Below, one piece after another: positions 36,578 through 46,018 of a stretch of DNA of 64,000 nucleotides. A program made the position numbers and the translations under genes. The stretch spans positions 1-64,000 of the forward strand of contig NZ_JAUSTI010000007.1 of the NCBI RefSeq assembly GCF_030812775.1, given 5' to 3'. This DNA is from Paenibacillus tundrae (GTDB taxonomy: Bacteria; Bacillota; Bacilli; Paenibacillales; Paenibacillaceae). Positions within the stretch are counted from its first letter, which is position 1; each line of letters starts with the position of its first letter. The notes below the pieces were generated by a model. That model searched no databases. It had not been told where the DNA came from and saw only the letters and a program-made list of their open reading frames with translations.

Positions 36578-36604
36578 GCCGGGAGATTGTTTCCCGGCTT
36601 TTCT
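36578..36604 (+). terminator. Terminator after arsC
   Basis: GCCGGGA and TCCCGGC pair around a 7-base loop followed by TTTTCT. It would isolate arsRBC from the decayed arsDA. Confidence 0.75.
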
Positions 36605-36625
36605 AATTTGGAGAGGGGTGTTGCG

Positions 36626-36993
36626 TTGAAAACAATGGAGATCTACGATCCTGCCATGTGTTGTTCTTCCGGCGTGTGTGGTCCGGGTGTTGATCCGGGA
36701 ACTGATTCGAGCACCTGTTTTCATCCATAATTTGCAAAAGAAACCTGTTTCAGGTATCTCGTTATAACTTATCCAGTGAACCTGATGCTTTTGTGGCAAG
36801 TCCGCTCGTAGGACAACTTCTGGCTGAAAAAGGTCCTCAAGTGCTGCCGATTATTATTGTTGATGGGCAAGTCGTAAAGGAAAGTGCTTACCCAAGCAAT
36901 GACGAATTTGCTCAATGGACGGGTATGACGGAAGAAGAGCTGGTGGCTAAACCGAGAACACGACTTGAATTCAACACCAAATCTAAGCTTTAG
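36626..36993 (+). pseudogene. arsD: Frameshifted ArsD metallochaperone
   Basis: The 5' frame reads MEIYDPAMCCSSGVCGPGVDP with the CC and C arsenite-binding motif, then a stop. A second frame resumes with SRYNLSSEPDAFVASPLV, VLPIIIVDGQVVKESAYPS and NDEFAQWTGM to 36993. An extra G near 36698 and another frame change near 36755 separate them. ArsD normally hands arsenite to the ArsA ATPase. Both genes are broken in this window. Confidence 0.85.
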
Positions 36994-37012
36994 GGAAGAA
37001 GGTCCACTCAAC

Positions 37013-37573
37013 ATGTTAAACCGATTTGAACCGAAATCCATGTCGTTAATCCCTTATCTGTTATTTACCGGAAAAGGGGGCGTGGGCAAGACGTCCACGG
37101 CTTGTGCAACAGCCGTATCCCTTGCCGATTCGGGGAAGCGTGTTTTACTGGTGAGCACCGATCCGGCTTCTAACCTACAGGATGTTTTTGGTATGGAGTT
37201 CTCTAATCATCCCGTACCTGTAATCGGAATGAATAATCTAGATGCTGCCAATCTCGATCCTGAAACTGCTGCTAATGAGTACAAAGCTGAGATGGTGGGC
37301 CATACCGCGGCGTGCTTCCAGATACAGTAATTTCCACGATGGAAGAGCAATTATCTGGAGCCTGTACCTGCCTTTAATGAGTTCAGTTCCATGCTGACTA
37401 ATCAAGAACTGCGAGAGCAGTATGATCATATATTGTTCGACACGGCTCCGACAGGGCACACGCTGCGTCTGTTGCAATTGCCGACCGCCTGGAGCGGATT
37501 TTTATCTGAAAGTACGCATGGGGCTTCCTGTCTGGGCCCCCTTGCCGGTCTGGAAGCGAAAAAAACACGTTAA
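37013..37573 (+). pseudogene. arsA: Broken ArsA arsenite-pump ATPase
   Basis: The start encodes PYLLFTGKGGVGKTSTACA, an intact deviant Walker A, and LLVSTDPASNLQDVFG. The frame is lost near 37300 and regained near 37370, giving HILFDTAPTGHTLRLLQLP (the ArsA signature) and LGPLAGLEAKK before a stop at 37571-37573. The second half of this ~590-aa ATPase is missing. Without it ArsB cannot run as an ATP-driven pump. Confidence 0.85.
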
Positions 37574-38299
37574 ATTATGTATTGAAGAAAACTAAAACGT
37601 ACCGGACATCTCTGAACAGGACCTCGAGAAGTTTCTGTATACTGGGCAAAATCCGGCACCGGATCATTGATTCGGACAAGCGGTGAGAACCTACTGAGCA
37701 ATTTTTTATTATGGCAGGTTGCCTACGCTGAGCTGTGGTTTACGGATGTCATGTGGCCCGACTTTAACGAGCAATTGTTATACGAAGCCATGCTTGATTA
37801 TCAACAGCGCAAGTTGCGGGCAATAGAGGTTTAATGTCGCGATGGTTCATCCATTCCCGGCGATTATAAAATCTATGAGGTACCCGCTCTCCAGCCATAT
37901 GTACCGTAACATTCCAAACTCTGCACCATATACTATGTTATCTTACAACAAGATTTGTTCGAGCCTAATCACTGTTATCCGAAGGCTGACCAATGGATGT
38001 CTTTTGTATAAGCTGCTCTAGCCCCATAGAGCTTGTCTCTCATACACCAATTACAGGATCTGAGGTTTATTAAGAAATTCCCTTCAATAACAATCCTCCC
38101 AATCTAGAGTCCATTCCCTCACTTAGGTCTCGGCTACGAAAAGGAAAAGAGCAGCGGTCATGTCTATTTAGCAACAGCATCCCGCCGCTCCTGAATCCCT
38201 AGCCATCCATACTATCTTTTCAATAAATAGACTTATGGACTGGACAACAAGCATATACTTTAATTTTTATGCTGACATAGACTATATCGTGGATCGACA
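37574..38299. other. Degenerate sequence after arsA
   Basis: Short fragments remain, such as [37 protein letters not shown] (37727-37834) and DYKIYEVPALQPYV (37869-37913), each ending in stops. I do not recognise their families. The region looks like decayed coding sequence. Confidence 0.4.
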
Positions 38300-39016
38300 T
38301 TAAGGAGTCAGTTTCAAAATAGTCACCGTGGTATTCAGATTGTTATGCAACTGTGCAGGAGTTGCATTCGCATTGACCAATTGAATCGTTGTCGGAACTG
38401 TTGTGACCGTAATAATAACTTCAGCAGATATGGGGCCTCCGCCATTACCTGTGAAAGGCACAGGTGTGATGGGCGTCCCATTCACTGTAAGGTTGAAATC
38501 GGCATTGCCCTGATTATGAATGGAGAAAGAGATAAAGTAACTTCCTGTTTCATTGATGGTTATCGTTGAAGATGGCGGCACGAAGGTAAAGGCCCCCCCT
38601 ACGTTAGCCAAAACACCAGTCAACGTAATTGGCGAGTTTCCTGGAACGATATCCGTACCTGTGCCGGGATCAGCTCGGAAAACACTCAGGAAATCGGAGA
38701 TTCCAGCCCCCGTTGGCCCGGCGGGACCTGTTGCTCCAGTTGCACCTGCTGGGCCCACTGCTCCGACCGCACCAGCCGAACCCACGGGTCCTTGTATACC
38801 AGGAATTCCTTGCAATCCGACTGGCCCCGGTATCCCTTGAGCACCAGTGGCCCCTTTGGGACCTATCGGTCCTATTGGACCAGGAACCCCTGGTACGCCT
38901 TGTGGTGCATTAACTATAACCTTAGGTTTAACCTTTACTACCTTAACCTTCACACCGCAATGTACATGTTTTTTGAATTTACGTCTACAAATCCGTTTGC
39001 CATGATGATTGATCAA
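38300..39016 (-). CDS. Collagen-like exosporium-type protein
   Basis: The 238-aa protein has a basic Cys/His-containing N-terminus, about 22 Gly-X-Y triplets ([19 protein letters not shown] onward, rich in GAT and GPA), and a C-terminal jelly-roll domain resembling the BclA head ([46 protein letters not shown]). Such proteins form trimeric filaments on the spore surface. The TTG at 39016 has a near-perfect CGGAGGTGAG site and is preferred to the TTG at 39079, which has none. Spore location is inferred from similarity. Plus-strand frames opposite the repeats are artefacts. Confidence 0.8.
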   Translation of the reverse strand: MINHHGKRICRRKFKKHVHCGVKVKVVKVKPKVIVNAPQGVPGVPGPIGPIGPKGATGAQGIPGPVGLQGIPGIQGPVGSAGAVGAVGPAGATGATGPAGPTGAGISDFLSVFRADPGTGTDIVPGNSPITLTGVLANVGGAFTFVPPSSTITINETGSYFISFSIHNQGNADFNLTVNGTPITPVPFTGNGGGPISAEVIITVTTVPTTIQLVNANATPAQLHNNLNTTVTILKLTP

Positions 39017-39230
39017 TGAACTCACCTCCGTGATATTTCTCCACATACTATGTGCAGTAATCACTGGGGGCGTAGACAATTAACTATAATTCAGAAAATT
39101 ACAGGGCCCATTATGAGGAAAGTTGTCTATCTCATGGAGCAATATTTAGACGTAAAGCTTCTTTTACATATTGAAAAGCCTCTTACCAAACAGCCAAGAA
39201 TACAATGCTAGCATATTAAATTTCTATACG

Positions 39231-39735
39231 TTACACATGTTTGGTATATGATGCTGTACCCGCAAGCCAGTATGTGAGTGCACCTGACAAGGCGAAGGCT
39301 AAGAGTAGACCAATGCAGGTATGCAGCAAGTTCAGCGTGCCATCTTCCATGAATGACGGGATTTCCAGCAGGCTTGCTGATTCACTTAAGGCAAAGGATT
39401 TTACGGACACGATGCCGAAATAGAGTCCGCCTATAGCTCCACCAATTAGTGTTGCACCAAAAGAAGCCATTCTTCTCATGTTGACGGCATAGATCGCAGG
39501 CTCCGGAACGCCCAATAAAGCCGTTCATGTCGCCCAGAATGCGAGCTTTCTGAACCCGGGCTGTCTGCTGCGCAGACCTGCAGCCAGTGCAGGTCCCGCC
39601 TGAGCAGTAAATGCAACAAACATTGCAGAAATGATCACACAGAATCCGTTGGTCATCAGTTCATAAGCATTAGGGGAACCAGCCAATAATGCAATCCGGC
39701 AAAAAGCATGAATGCAAATGCTTCCTATTGCCGAT
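39231..39735 (-). pseudogene. Relic of a PTS sugar permease EIIC domain
   Basis: On the minus strand ELMTNGFCVIISAMFVAFTAQAGPALAAGL leads, with a frame change near 39525, into GVPEPAIYAVNMRRMASFG and ATLIGGAIGGLYFGIVSVKS, ending at 39231. The GVPEPAIY motif is the EIIC signature of glucoside/sucrose-type PTS permeases. The N-terminal EIIB and most EIIC helices are absent. Confidence 0.75.
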
Positions 39736-40122
39736 TAGGCGTGTATCTAATCGTCATCTTGCCCTTCAATTCATTAAACTAAGGCAGGATAGTTCGTTTT
39801 AGTCATGTAGAATCGTATCCATAAATAGCGTGGGAAATTTTACATGAATAAAGGTGATACGGATACTGGGTACAAAATATCAGTTGAAAAAACGGAGTTA
39901 CTTTTAAATTAATTAATGAGATCGATAGAGAACGAAAACAGTAGACACATTTATGAACTAATCATCCTAGTATATTTGCGTATACGCGTACATTGGCTTA
40001 TGAACAGGTGATCTATAAAAATTAATCTGAATATATTGAGTCCATGATATTAATAATAATCACTGACTGCGAATGTAGGGAATCATTATTTGCAGGAAAC
40101 AACACATAGGAGGACACACGAA
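39736..40122. other. Upstream region of the coat protein gene
   Basis: No gene seen. A perfect GCGTATACGC palindrome lies at 39978-39987. A sporulation promoter would be expected but I could not place one with confidence. Confidence 0.35.
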
Positions 40123-40749
40123 ATGCAGCAGCAAAACCATCAAAACATTGAGACAGGCATTGTTCCACCCCAACTGAACCATGGCGGGCATGAGATGTTT
40201 GATGTCCATGAAGTATTGGCAGGAAGTATCAATACAATGAACACGTACACCATGCTGAGTGAGCACGTACAAGATCCAGAACTTCGGGATATCTTACAGC
40301 GTCAGAAGCAATTTATGGCTGATGAATATAACATTACATTGGAAAGTTTCAAAACCGGACAAGATCCTTCAAAACGGACCCAGAGCTATAAAATGAAACA
40401 AGGTAATGATTTTACTTATGGGATGAAACCGAGTCAACCGACAAAGCCAATTCAAACTGCAGCTGAGATATGTGATCAATCCATATCCCTTAATATGCTA
40501 AATTCAGTAAAATCAGGGGCTGTAATGAGAACAACAGCAGCATTGGAAACAACGAATCCGGTTGTACGTCGCGTACTTGCAGATTCCTTACCAAACTGTA
40601 TTGAGATGGCTTATGAGATCTCGATTTATCAAAATAAAAATGGCTTTTACCAAGTGCCGCAGCTTACCCAGCAAGACATGCAGCAAATGCAAAATGGTTA
40701 CGCTACTGCACCGGTTCAGCCACAAAATTCTGGTAATCTTCCCCACTAA
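40123..40749 (+). CDS. CotF-family spore coat protein
   Basis: The 208-aa protein has a Gln/His-rich N-terminus and two ferritin-like helical pairs: FDVHEVLAGSINTMNTYTMLSEHVQDPELRDIL and ICDQSISLNMLNSVKSGAVMRTTAALETTNP. It ends in a Gln-rich tail. This is the pattern of the CotF family in the spore coat. AGGAGGACAC precedes the ATG at 40123. A strong terminator follows directly, so it is monocistronic. Expression in the mother cell is expected from family knowledge. Confidence 0.85.
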   Translation: MQQQNHQNIETGIVPPQLNHGGHEMFDVHEVLAGSINTMNTYTMLSEHVQDPELRDILQRQKQFMADEYNITLESFKTGQDPSKRTQSYKMKQGNDFTYGMKPSQPTKPIQTAAEICDQSISLNMLNSVKSGAVMRTTAALETTNPVVRRVLADSLPNCIEMAYEISIYQNKNGFYQVPQLTQQDMQQMQNGYATAPVQPQNSGNLPH

Positions 40750-40750
40750 A

Positions 40751-40791
40751 AATCAAACGCCGTATCTCATGTCGAGATACGGCGTTTGATT
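40751..40791 (+). terminator. Strong terminator after the coat protein gene
   Basis: AATCAAACGCCGTATCTC (40751-40768) is perfectly complementary to 40774-40791 around a 5-base loop. Confidence 0.85.
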
Positions 40792-41076
40792 TGTTACCAC
40801 TTTGAAACAGGACTGCAATGAAGCGAGCTCTGGATCGAATTAATATTTGATTTCCCTTAAGTAACAACAAAAACCGGAATTGAAAAGTACACTGTTCCGC
40901 ACTTTTTAACAATTTCGTTATTGAACCAGGGGAAGATAATCCTCCGGATATAAGGGTTCGATTAGAAGCAGCGTGGCAAAGAAGCAATCAACCGGAGGGA
41001 TAGTAGAAACAAATCTTTATTTTGTTACAGCTCCTAAATCAACTCCATTGAGTCTTCAATACTAAAGACCTATTTC
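40792..41076. other. Intergenic region with a coding fragment
   Basis: The frame at 40927-41002 reads IEPGEDNPPDIRVRLEAAWQ and RSNQPEG before a stop, which looks like the C-terminus of some lost protein that I cannot name. Confidence 0.35.
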
Positions 41077-41635
41077 TCAAAACACAAATATTCCAAATAA
41101 AAAGAATTTAGTTCCTGCAGTTGCTTGTTCTTGATTATTGCATCCTGATAAGTAAGCCAGTTGGTTCCCATCCGGCGACCAACTTAAAGGGGTAGAGAAG
41201 CAGGTGGAGACCGCCAATGTTTTTTGTTGCCCTCTAACTCGGGTGTCAATGTGGATTATAGAAACATATTGATTATCCACGATGTCGTCGGCACTGTATG
41301 CGATGGTCGAAGATTCCGGGGATCATTCGGGGAAATAGTTTTTCGCCTGAGTCCACCTTTAAGTTGGTAGCTTGCTCCTGTTGTCAGGTTCACCGTTGTA
41401 ATCAAGGAAATGCTGGCTTCTGGGGATGCATATAGGGAAACTCTCCGTTAGGTGATATTCTGACATTGTGGAGAGGCTTCTCAGTATTTTGAGTTAATTG
41501 CTGTTTGTTTATGACATCTCGGTTGAATTTTATATATTGGGTATTGCCTGCTTCATCCGGAGCTGCAAACAGGAGTGCCTCTCCTGAAGGAAACCAAAAT
41601 TCATATTTGATGCCGCCCTTCAGGTTTGATTTCAC
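41077..41635 (-). pseudogene. Relic of a TolB-like beta-propeller protein
   Basis: Two minus-strand frames carry WFPSGEALLFAAPDEAGNTQYIKF with VRISPNGEFPYM (41402-41635) and LSWSPDGNQLAYLSG (41077-41280). SPDGxxLAY repeats are typical of TolB/PD40 propeller blades. Frame breaks and missing ends show the gene is dead. Confidence 0.6.
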
Positions 41636-41751
41636 TACAATGTATTCAAGAAATGGAGATAGGCGAATTATTCGTAAAATTCCTATCAGAAATTATTTAT
41701 TCTGCCGATAATGAAGGAGCATATATTTTTTTACTTCAGGAGGAATCGTCA

Positions 41752-42686
41752 ATGAAAAAAACAGTCATCTTGCTAACTAGTCTGGCGCTAATGCTTGGTA
41801 CCACCGCAAGCACAACCTCAGCCAAACCGGCAAACACTCCAGCCGGACAATCAGGTAAAGAGGTATCGTCAAAAGCACCCAAAAACAAAGAAACTCAAAT
41901 TGAGGAGATACAGACCGAGAAAGTCGAGTCTCCTGACACAGTCAGCACTGAAGAAGACAAAGTTAAGGATTCCTTAACATCGGAGACAGATAATACAACC
42001 AACAATACAACCGATCCAACCGAATCCAAGAAAAAAGGCTCCAAAGGATACAAAGGTTTGCTAAATGCTATTCAACATGTGGAAGATAAACCGGCAGGTG
42101 CTGTACTAGCAGATATTTTGCTTACAAAATATGCGACTGAGCTGACGGACGAGCAAATCAAAGAACTTGAAGCCATCCTTGAAAAGGACAAGGCGTTGGA
42201 AACTGCAGCAGAAATGCTCGAAATAAACGGAAGTGTGACTGACGCGGTGTATTTGCAGGAAGAGGCCATTAAAGCCAATTTTAAGAACCTGGATCTGTAC
42301 AAAACAATGGGAAAACTCAATGAAAAGGCGGGTAAAAAGAATGGGGTGAAGCTGTATGTGAACGGGGAAGCTTCTGACTCCGAACCTTTTGTCAAAAAAG
42401 GCAATACGTTTGTTCCTTTTCGCGCCATAGCTGAGTCTTTGAAAGCCGAAGTGGCATGGAATCCCGAAGAACACTCCATCATTGTCACGAAGGATGGGGT
42501 AAGGATTAAACTTGTGATTGACAGTAAGACTGCAACAGTTAATGGCAAAACGTCTCTTTGGATGCGCCAGCTACTATTACAAAAGGCAGTACTTATGTAC
42601 CCGTACGTTTCATAAGTGAGGCATTGGATGCTACCGTGCAATGGGAAAAAGAAAGTAAAACCGTAGTTGTTTATAAAGAAGAATAA
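41752..42686 (+). pseudogene. Copper-amine-oxidase-N-type secreted protein with one frameshift
   Basis: A signal peptide (TVILLTSLALMLGTTASTTSA) and a Thr/Glu/Lys-rich spacer precede a helical region and a Cu_amine_oxidN1-like domain: VKLYVNGEASDSEPFVKKG, NTFVPFRAIAESLKAEVAWNP. Near 42550 one base appears lost. The frame then runs to a stop at 42613-42615, while the next frame continues the domain perfectly (SLDAPATITKGSTYVPVRF, ISEALDATVQWEKESKTVVV) to TAA 42684-42686. These domains anchor in Paenibacillus cell walls; function unknown. CAGGAGGAA precedes the ATG. A sequencing error is possible. Confidence 0.75.
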
Positions 42687-42782
42687 TATGTATTAGGATG
42701 GACTTAATCTTGCCAAACGAAGGGGATTTTTTCATGGCTAAAAAAATACAAACTTTCCGGTATTACTTAAAAAATTGAAATA

Positions 42783-42840
42783 TGTCGAGGGACAAGAACA
42801 TGGTTCTATTTTAGTCGCTATTTTAGCGGCTTTTTTATTA
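42783..42840 (+). repeat. Dispersed repeat, copy C (interrupted by IS200-type element)
   Basis: TGTCGAGGGACAAGAACATG followed by GTCGCTATTTTAGCGGC and a T run matches copies B and E. The expected continuation ATTTTATCGnTACAAGTTC appears only after the IS200-type element, at 43599-43617. Confidence 0.75.
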
Positions 42841-42883
42841 TGGCTTTAGCCAGTTGAGTGCGTGAAACGCGCGAAACAAAAAA

Positions 42884-43591
42884 CCACCCGCTATGCGGGT
42901 GGAGGGACTGAGGGTTTGACCACCATGACCATTCCAATACAATTGAGATGTTCAGGCTCAAAAAGAAAGGAATGGTCATTTTATGGCAACCAAGAGCTAC
43001 AGCCTAGCTCACACAAAGTGGATGTGAAAATATCACATTGTGTTCACCCCGAAGTATAGACGGAAAGAAATCTATAATCAAGTGAGAAGAGATTTAATCG
43101 AAATCTTCAAACGTTTGTGCAAGTACAAGGGAGTAGAAATTATAGAAGGCCATATGATGCCCGATCATGTCCACATGCTGGTAGCGATTCCACCCAAAAT
43201 TGCAGTATCCTCGTTTATGGGATATCTAAAGGGAAAAAGCTCGCTCATGATCTTCGAAAAACATGCTCAGCTCAAGTATAAATACGGAAATCGAAAATTT
43301 TGGGCAGAAGGGTACTATGTGAGTACAGTGGGCTTAAATGAAGCAACCGTAAGAAAGTATATTCGTGAGCAAGAAGCACATGATCAGGCGGTAGATAAGC
43401 TGAGTGTAAAAGAATACGAAGATCCATTCAGCAGTAATCGGAGCAAAAAGAAGTAAAACCAGTTTAACTGGTAAGTGAAAGAGACAAATAACAATGAGCC
43501 TGAACAGTCCTGCTGTCAGGCTAGCGTCTTTAGGCGCAGTTTGGCAACAGGGGGTTATACCCCAAGAGCAAACCACCCGTTGGACGGGTGG
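42884..43591 (+). mobile_element. IS200/IS605-type insertion sequence
   Basis: The left end has hairpin CCACCCGC-TAT-GCGGGTGG (42884-42902) and the right end has CCACCCGT-TGG-ACGGGTGG (43573-43591). These subterminal hairpins, with no terminal inverted repeats, are what the HUH transposase TnpA recognises. ATGACCATTCC (42925-42935) and GGAATGGTCAT (42969-42979) pair just upstream of tnpA and would hide its ribosome site, as in IS200. Only tnpA is present, so the element belongs to the single-gene IS200 group. It splits copy C of the dispersed repeat. Confidence 0.85.
42983..43456 (+). pseudogene. tnpA: IS200-type transposase TnpA with an in-frame stop
   Basis: The frame opens MATKSYSLAHTKWM, meets TGA at 43025-43027, and continues without interruption as KYHIVFTPKYRRKEI, GHMMPDHVHMLV (HUH motif) and FWAEGYYVSTVG (Tyr nucleophile region) to 43456. 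Family members read WxCKYHIVF, so TGC (Cys) probably became TGA. An internal ATG at 43040 would drop the first beta strand and is unlikely to give active enzyme. Size and motifs are otherwise complete, suggesting recent inactivation. Confidence 0.85.
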
Positions 43592-43597
43592 TCATGA

Positions 43598-43800
43598 TTT
43601 TATCGTTACAAGTTCAGCTAGAACCGGTAGAAGAAGGAAAGCTTGCTGGTGTAGAATGACATAAAGTTACCAACCATGAAATCCCTTATAGAATAAGGTT
43701 TTTTTATTCTTTGGTAGGGAACTTTGTGTCAATTAATGTACTGTCGCAGGACAAGAACATTGTACCATTCCCCATTAGAATGTTATCTAAACAGTTGCAT
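43598..43800 (+). repeat. Tail of repeat copy C, a terminator-like hairpin and copy D
   Basis: 43599-43617 resumes copy C after the insertion element. GGTAGGGAACTTTGTGTCA near 43711 recurs twice at 44236-44276. Copy D at 43742-43800 has TGTCGCAGGACAAGAACAT and a TTAGAATGTTATCTAA stretch. Multiple short repeats of this kind resemble IS21-family ends, but no transposase is present. Confidence 0.6.
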
Positions 43801-43992
43801 GATAGGAATTATGTCGATTGAAAAGAGCACATTACCATAAAAAGTCGCTAAAATAGAGGGCGTATGAGTTAAGAACAGATCCCCAAAAAAAACTAATTGT
43901 AAAGTAATATCCATTTTTAAAGTTAACGGGCAGCTTAGTTTAATGAACGATGCTAAAATAAAGAAAATATAAGAATAAATTGAGGTAAGAAA
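43801..43992. other. Upstream region of the small zinc-ribbon gene
   Basis: AT-rich, with AAGTCGCTAAAATAG as a further trace of the repeat. No clear promoter could be assigned. Confidence 0.35.
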
Positions 43993-44172
43993 TTGAAAAC
44001 AAAGAAAAGTATGAGACAGATATGCCCAAAATGTGGGTACGAGAAATGTGTTCCCAAACTGTATATCGATAATCCAAAATATCCTTCTGGTTCGATTCTG
44101 AGATGTAAGCAGTGTAAATCACTTTTTTCGCTTAAAAATGGAGGATGGGTCTTTTGGAAGGAATGGGAATAA
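43993..44172 (+). CDS. Small zinc-ribbon protein
   Basis: A 59-codon frame starts at TTG 43993, a few bases after TGAGGTAAG, and encodes MRQICPKCGYEKCVPKLY and ILRCKQCKSLFSLKNGG, ending VFWKEWE. The CPxCG...CxxC spacing suits a zinc ribbon. An ATG six codons downstream is an alternative start. AGCTAACG/CGTTAGCT (44172-44192) forms a hairpin directly at the stop. It lies alone among repeats. I cannot assign a function. Confidence 0.6.
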   Translation: MKTKKSMRQICPKCGYEKCVPKLYIDNPKYPSGSILRCKQCKSLFSLKNGGWVFWKEWE

Positions 44173-44219
44173 GCTAACGAGAACCGTTAGCTCAATCAAA
44201 TACATAAAAAGCAGCCGAT

Positions 44220-44480
44220 CATATGCGTTTGAAAGTAGGGTACTTTGTGTCATTTTGGTAGGGAACTTTGTGTCAATGTATGTCGAGGGACAAGAACATA
44301 TACCCATTAAGGTCGCTATTTTAGCGGCTTTTTTATTTTATCGGTACAAGTTCTTGTCCCAAGCCAAGGACAAGAACTTGTACCGATTACCGGAATTGAC
44401 AAGAACATAGTCCGATTGCCGGAATTGAAAATAACATACTCTGATGTTCGATTAGATGAGTATCTAATTAATGAGCAAGT
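44220..44480 (+). repeat. Tandem GTGTCA repeats and dispersed palindromic repeat copy E
   Basis: GTAGGGTACTTTGTGTCA and GTAGGGAACTTTGTGTCA lie in tandem at 44236-44276. Copy E then runs TGTCGAGGGACAAGAACAT (44281), the GTCGCTATTTTAGCGGC hairpin with T run, and a perfect 20-bp inverted repeat ATCGGTACAAGTTCTTGTCC (44340-44359 with 44368-44387). Two imperfect direct repeats of CCGATTxCCGGAATTGA follow. This is the most complete copy of the family. Confidence 0.8.
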
Positions 44481-45080
44481 CACTTAAAACTTCATTAAGT
44501 ACTTGTAACACATGAGAGTGTTCACATAGTTATGGAGCAATTGAGATCTTGAGAGGTTAAACGCCGAATTAATCAATTAAATACAAAGTCTTATAAGTCA
44601 ATGAGTGAAGGAGTAGTTAGCGTCAGTCATCAGAGGAGAAGGTTCAGTAGTGAAGGATGCAGTCCAAAGGGCAATAATGGGAGCTGTTTTTGCAGCTGTA
44701 TGTCTGTGAATGGCTGGTAGCAAGAAGTAAAGTGGGATAATGAAGAGAGTTGCTACTCTAGAAATAGGGTAGTGCCTTAATTTATAGAAATCCATAATTC
44801 ATTGTTCAATTCATTAATTGAAAGTGTTCTTGTCCTAATCTGTGTATGAAAACTCGGATTATTATCCGAAAAGGACAAGAACATTACGCCATTTCCAATT
44901 CTGCAAAATGTGCGTATATACTTAAAAAAGTTCATTTATAGTTACATGTGAGGAAGTGGATTTCATAACCCAAGTTCCTTGGAAAGTCAAACATGAATTA
45001 GAGCTAGCTTCGCAACGATGTTAAGGGATTGGATGATAGAGTTATTAATTTGAATTAAAAATTTCAAAACTGTTAGAATG
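44481..45080. other. Gene-free region with another palindromic repeat trace
   Basis: TGTTCTTGTCC (44825-44835) and GGACAAGAACA (44873-44883) form a perfect inverted repeat around an inner CGGATTATTATCCG hairpin, another relative of the dispersed repeat. The fragment VKDAVQRAIMGAVFAAVCL (44650-44709, GTG to TGA) has no identifiable family. Nothing else was recognised. Confidence 0.5.
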
Positions 45081-45989
45081 CTAGATTGGAGTGTAATCCT
45101 GCCGTTCAGCTTGTTGATGTGTTCTTCGTTTTCTTAAATTGCTAAATGCAATGCCACTTAAAATAATGATAACACCCGTCCATTGAAACCAGCTTACAAC
45201 CTCCCCTAGAACAAGAGATGACATGATAACAGCCATGGGAAGTTCGGATGCAGTCATAATAGTACCCATACCTGAGCCGATATGCGGCATACCTATAGAG
45301 TACAAAAGGGGTGGTAGCAATACTCCAAAAACTCCAAGTATTAATCCGTACGGAGTTATACCTGCCATTACATCTAGATTGAATAAGAAGGTTGGAGGGA
45401 AAACGACAAAGACCGTAATAACAGCTCCAGTAGAAAGCAGAGCGCTTTTTAAAATTGGTGAAGTCTCTTTTGCAACAGAACCACTAAGGAAAATAAATAA
45501 AGCAAAGGTTGAAGCAGCCAGTAGCCCCCAAATTGTTCCTTGCCACGTTAAGGAGAGACTTCCTTGAGAGATAATATTTGCTGCAAGTACCGAACCTGAG
45601 AGTAGTACTCCAATTGAGATTAGTTTATTTCGGGTTGGTTTTTTCTTCTGGAGAAGCCATTCGTATATTGTTCCAATCCAAACGAACTGAAACAAGAGGA
45701 CGATGGCTAAGGAAGCATTGATGGTTTGTAATGATTGGTAATAAAACATACCCGTGAGACCAAAGGGAATCCCAGATAAAAGAAGCTGCATCACTTGCTT
45801 AAGCGTGAGATTTTTTTTCTTGACGAATATCACAAATATCCAACTTAAAACCGCCCCAAAAAAATATTGCGTACCCGTGACCTCCGGTGTTGAAAAACCT
45901 GCGTTATACGCTAACTTCACAAAGGTAGAAAGTATGCCATAACAACAACCTCCCAAAAAAACAATAAGTGCATAATGCCAAGATTTCAT
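45081..45989 (-). CDS. EamA/DMT-family transporter
   Basis: The 302-aa protein has ten hydrophobic helices in two EamA repeats (GGCCYGILSTFVKLAYNAGF, VLLFQFVWIGTIYEWLLQKK, GLLAASTFALFIFLSGS, MGTIMTASELPMAVIMSSLVLGE) and a basic C-terminus. Such proteins export amino acids or metabolites; substrate unknown. The ATG at 45989 has AAAGGAGGA upstream, and the in-frame ATG 12 codons earlier lies in the leader and lacks a site. Its leader contains an intrinsic terminator, so expression is probably controlled by attenuation. Confidence 0.85.
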   Translation of the reverse strand: MKSWHYALIVFLGGCCYGILSTFVKLAYNAGFSTPEVTGTQYFFGAVLSWIFVIFVKKKNLTLKQVMQLLLSGIPFGLTGMFYYQSLQTINASLAIVLLFQFVWIGTIYEWLLQKKKPTRNKLISIGVLLSGSVLAANIISQGSLSLTWQGTIWGLLAASTFALFIFLSGSVAKETSPILKSALLSTGAVITVFVVFPPTFLFNLDVMAGITPYGLILGVFGVLLPPLLYSIGMPHIGSGMGTIMTASELPMAVIMSSLVLGEVVSWFQWTGVIIILSGIAFSNLRKRRTHQQAERQDYTPI

Positions 45990-46018
45990 CAGAATCCTCC
46001 TTTTATAGATGCAAAAAA

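Noticed and set aside
38345..39019. Several plus-strand open frames with Pro/Gly-rich products
   Set aside because: They lie opposite the collagen-like gene. Their length comes from the stop-poor repeat of GXY codons, and none has a ribosome site.
43025..43027. TGA in the transposase as selenocysteine codon
   Set aside because: No selenocysteine insertion structure or sel genes are visible, and the family has an ordinary Cys here. A nonsense mutation is simpler.
43700..44480. Short repeated units suggesting a CRISPR array
   Set aside because: Repeat spacing is irregular, spacers are not unique sequences of constant length, and no cas genes are nearby. The units fit insertion-element ends better.
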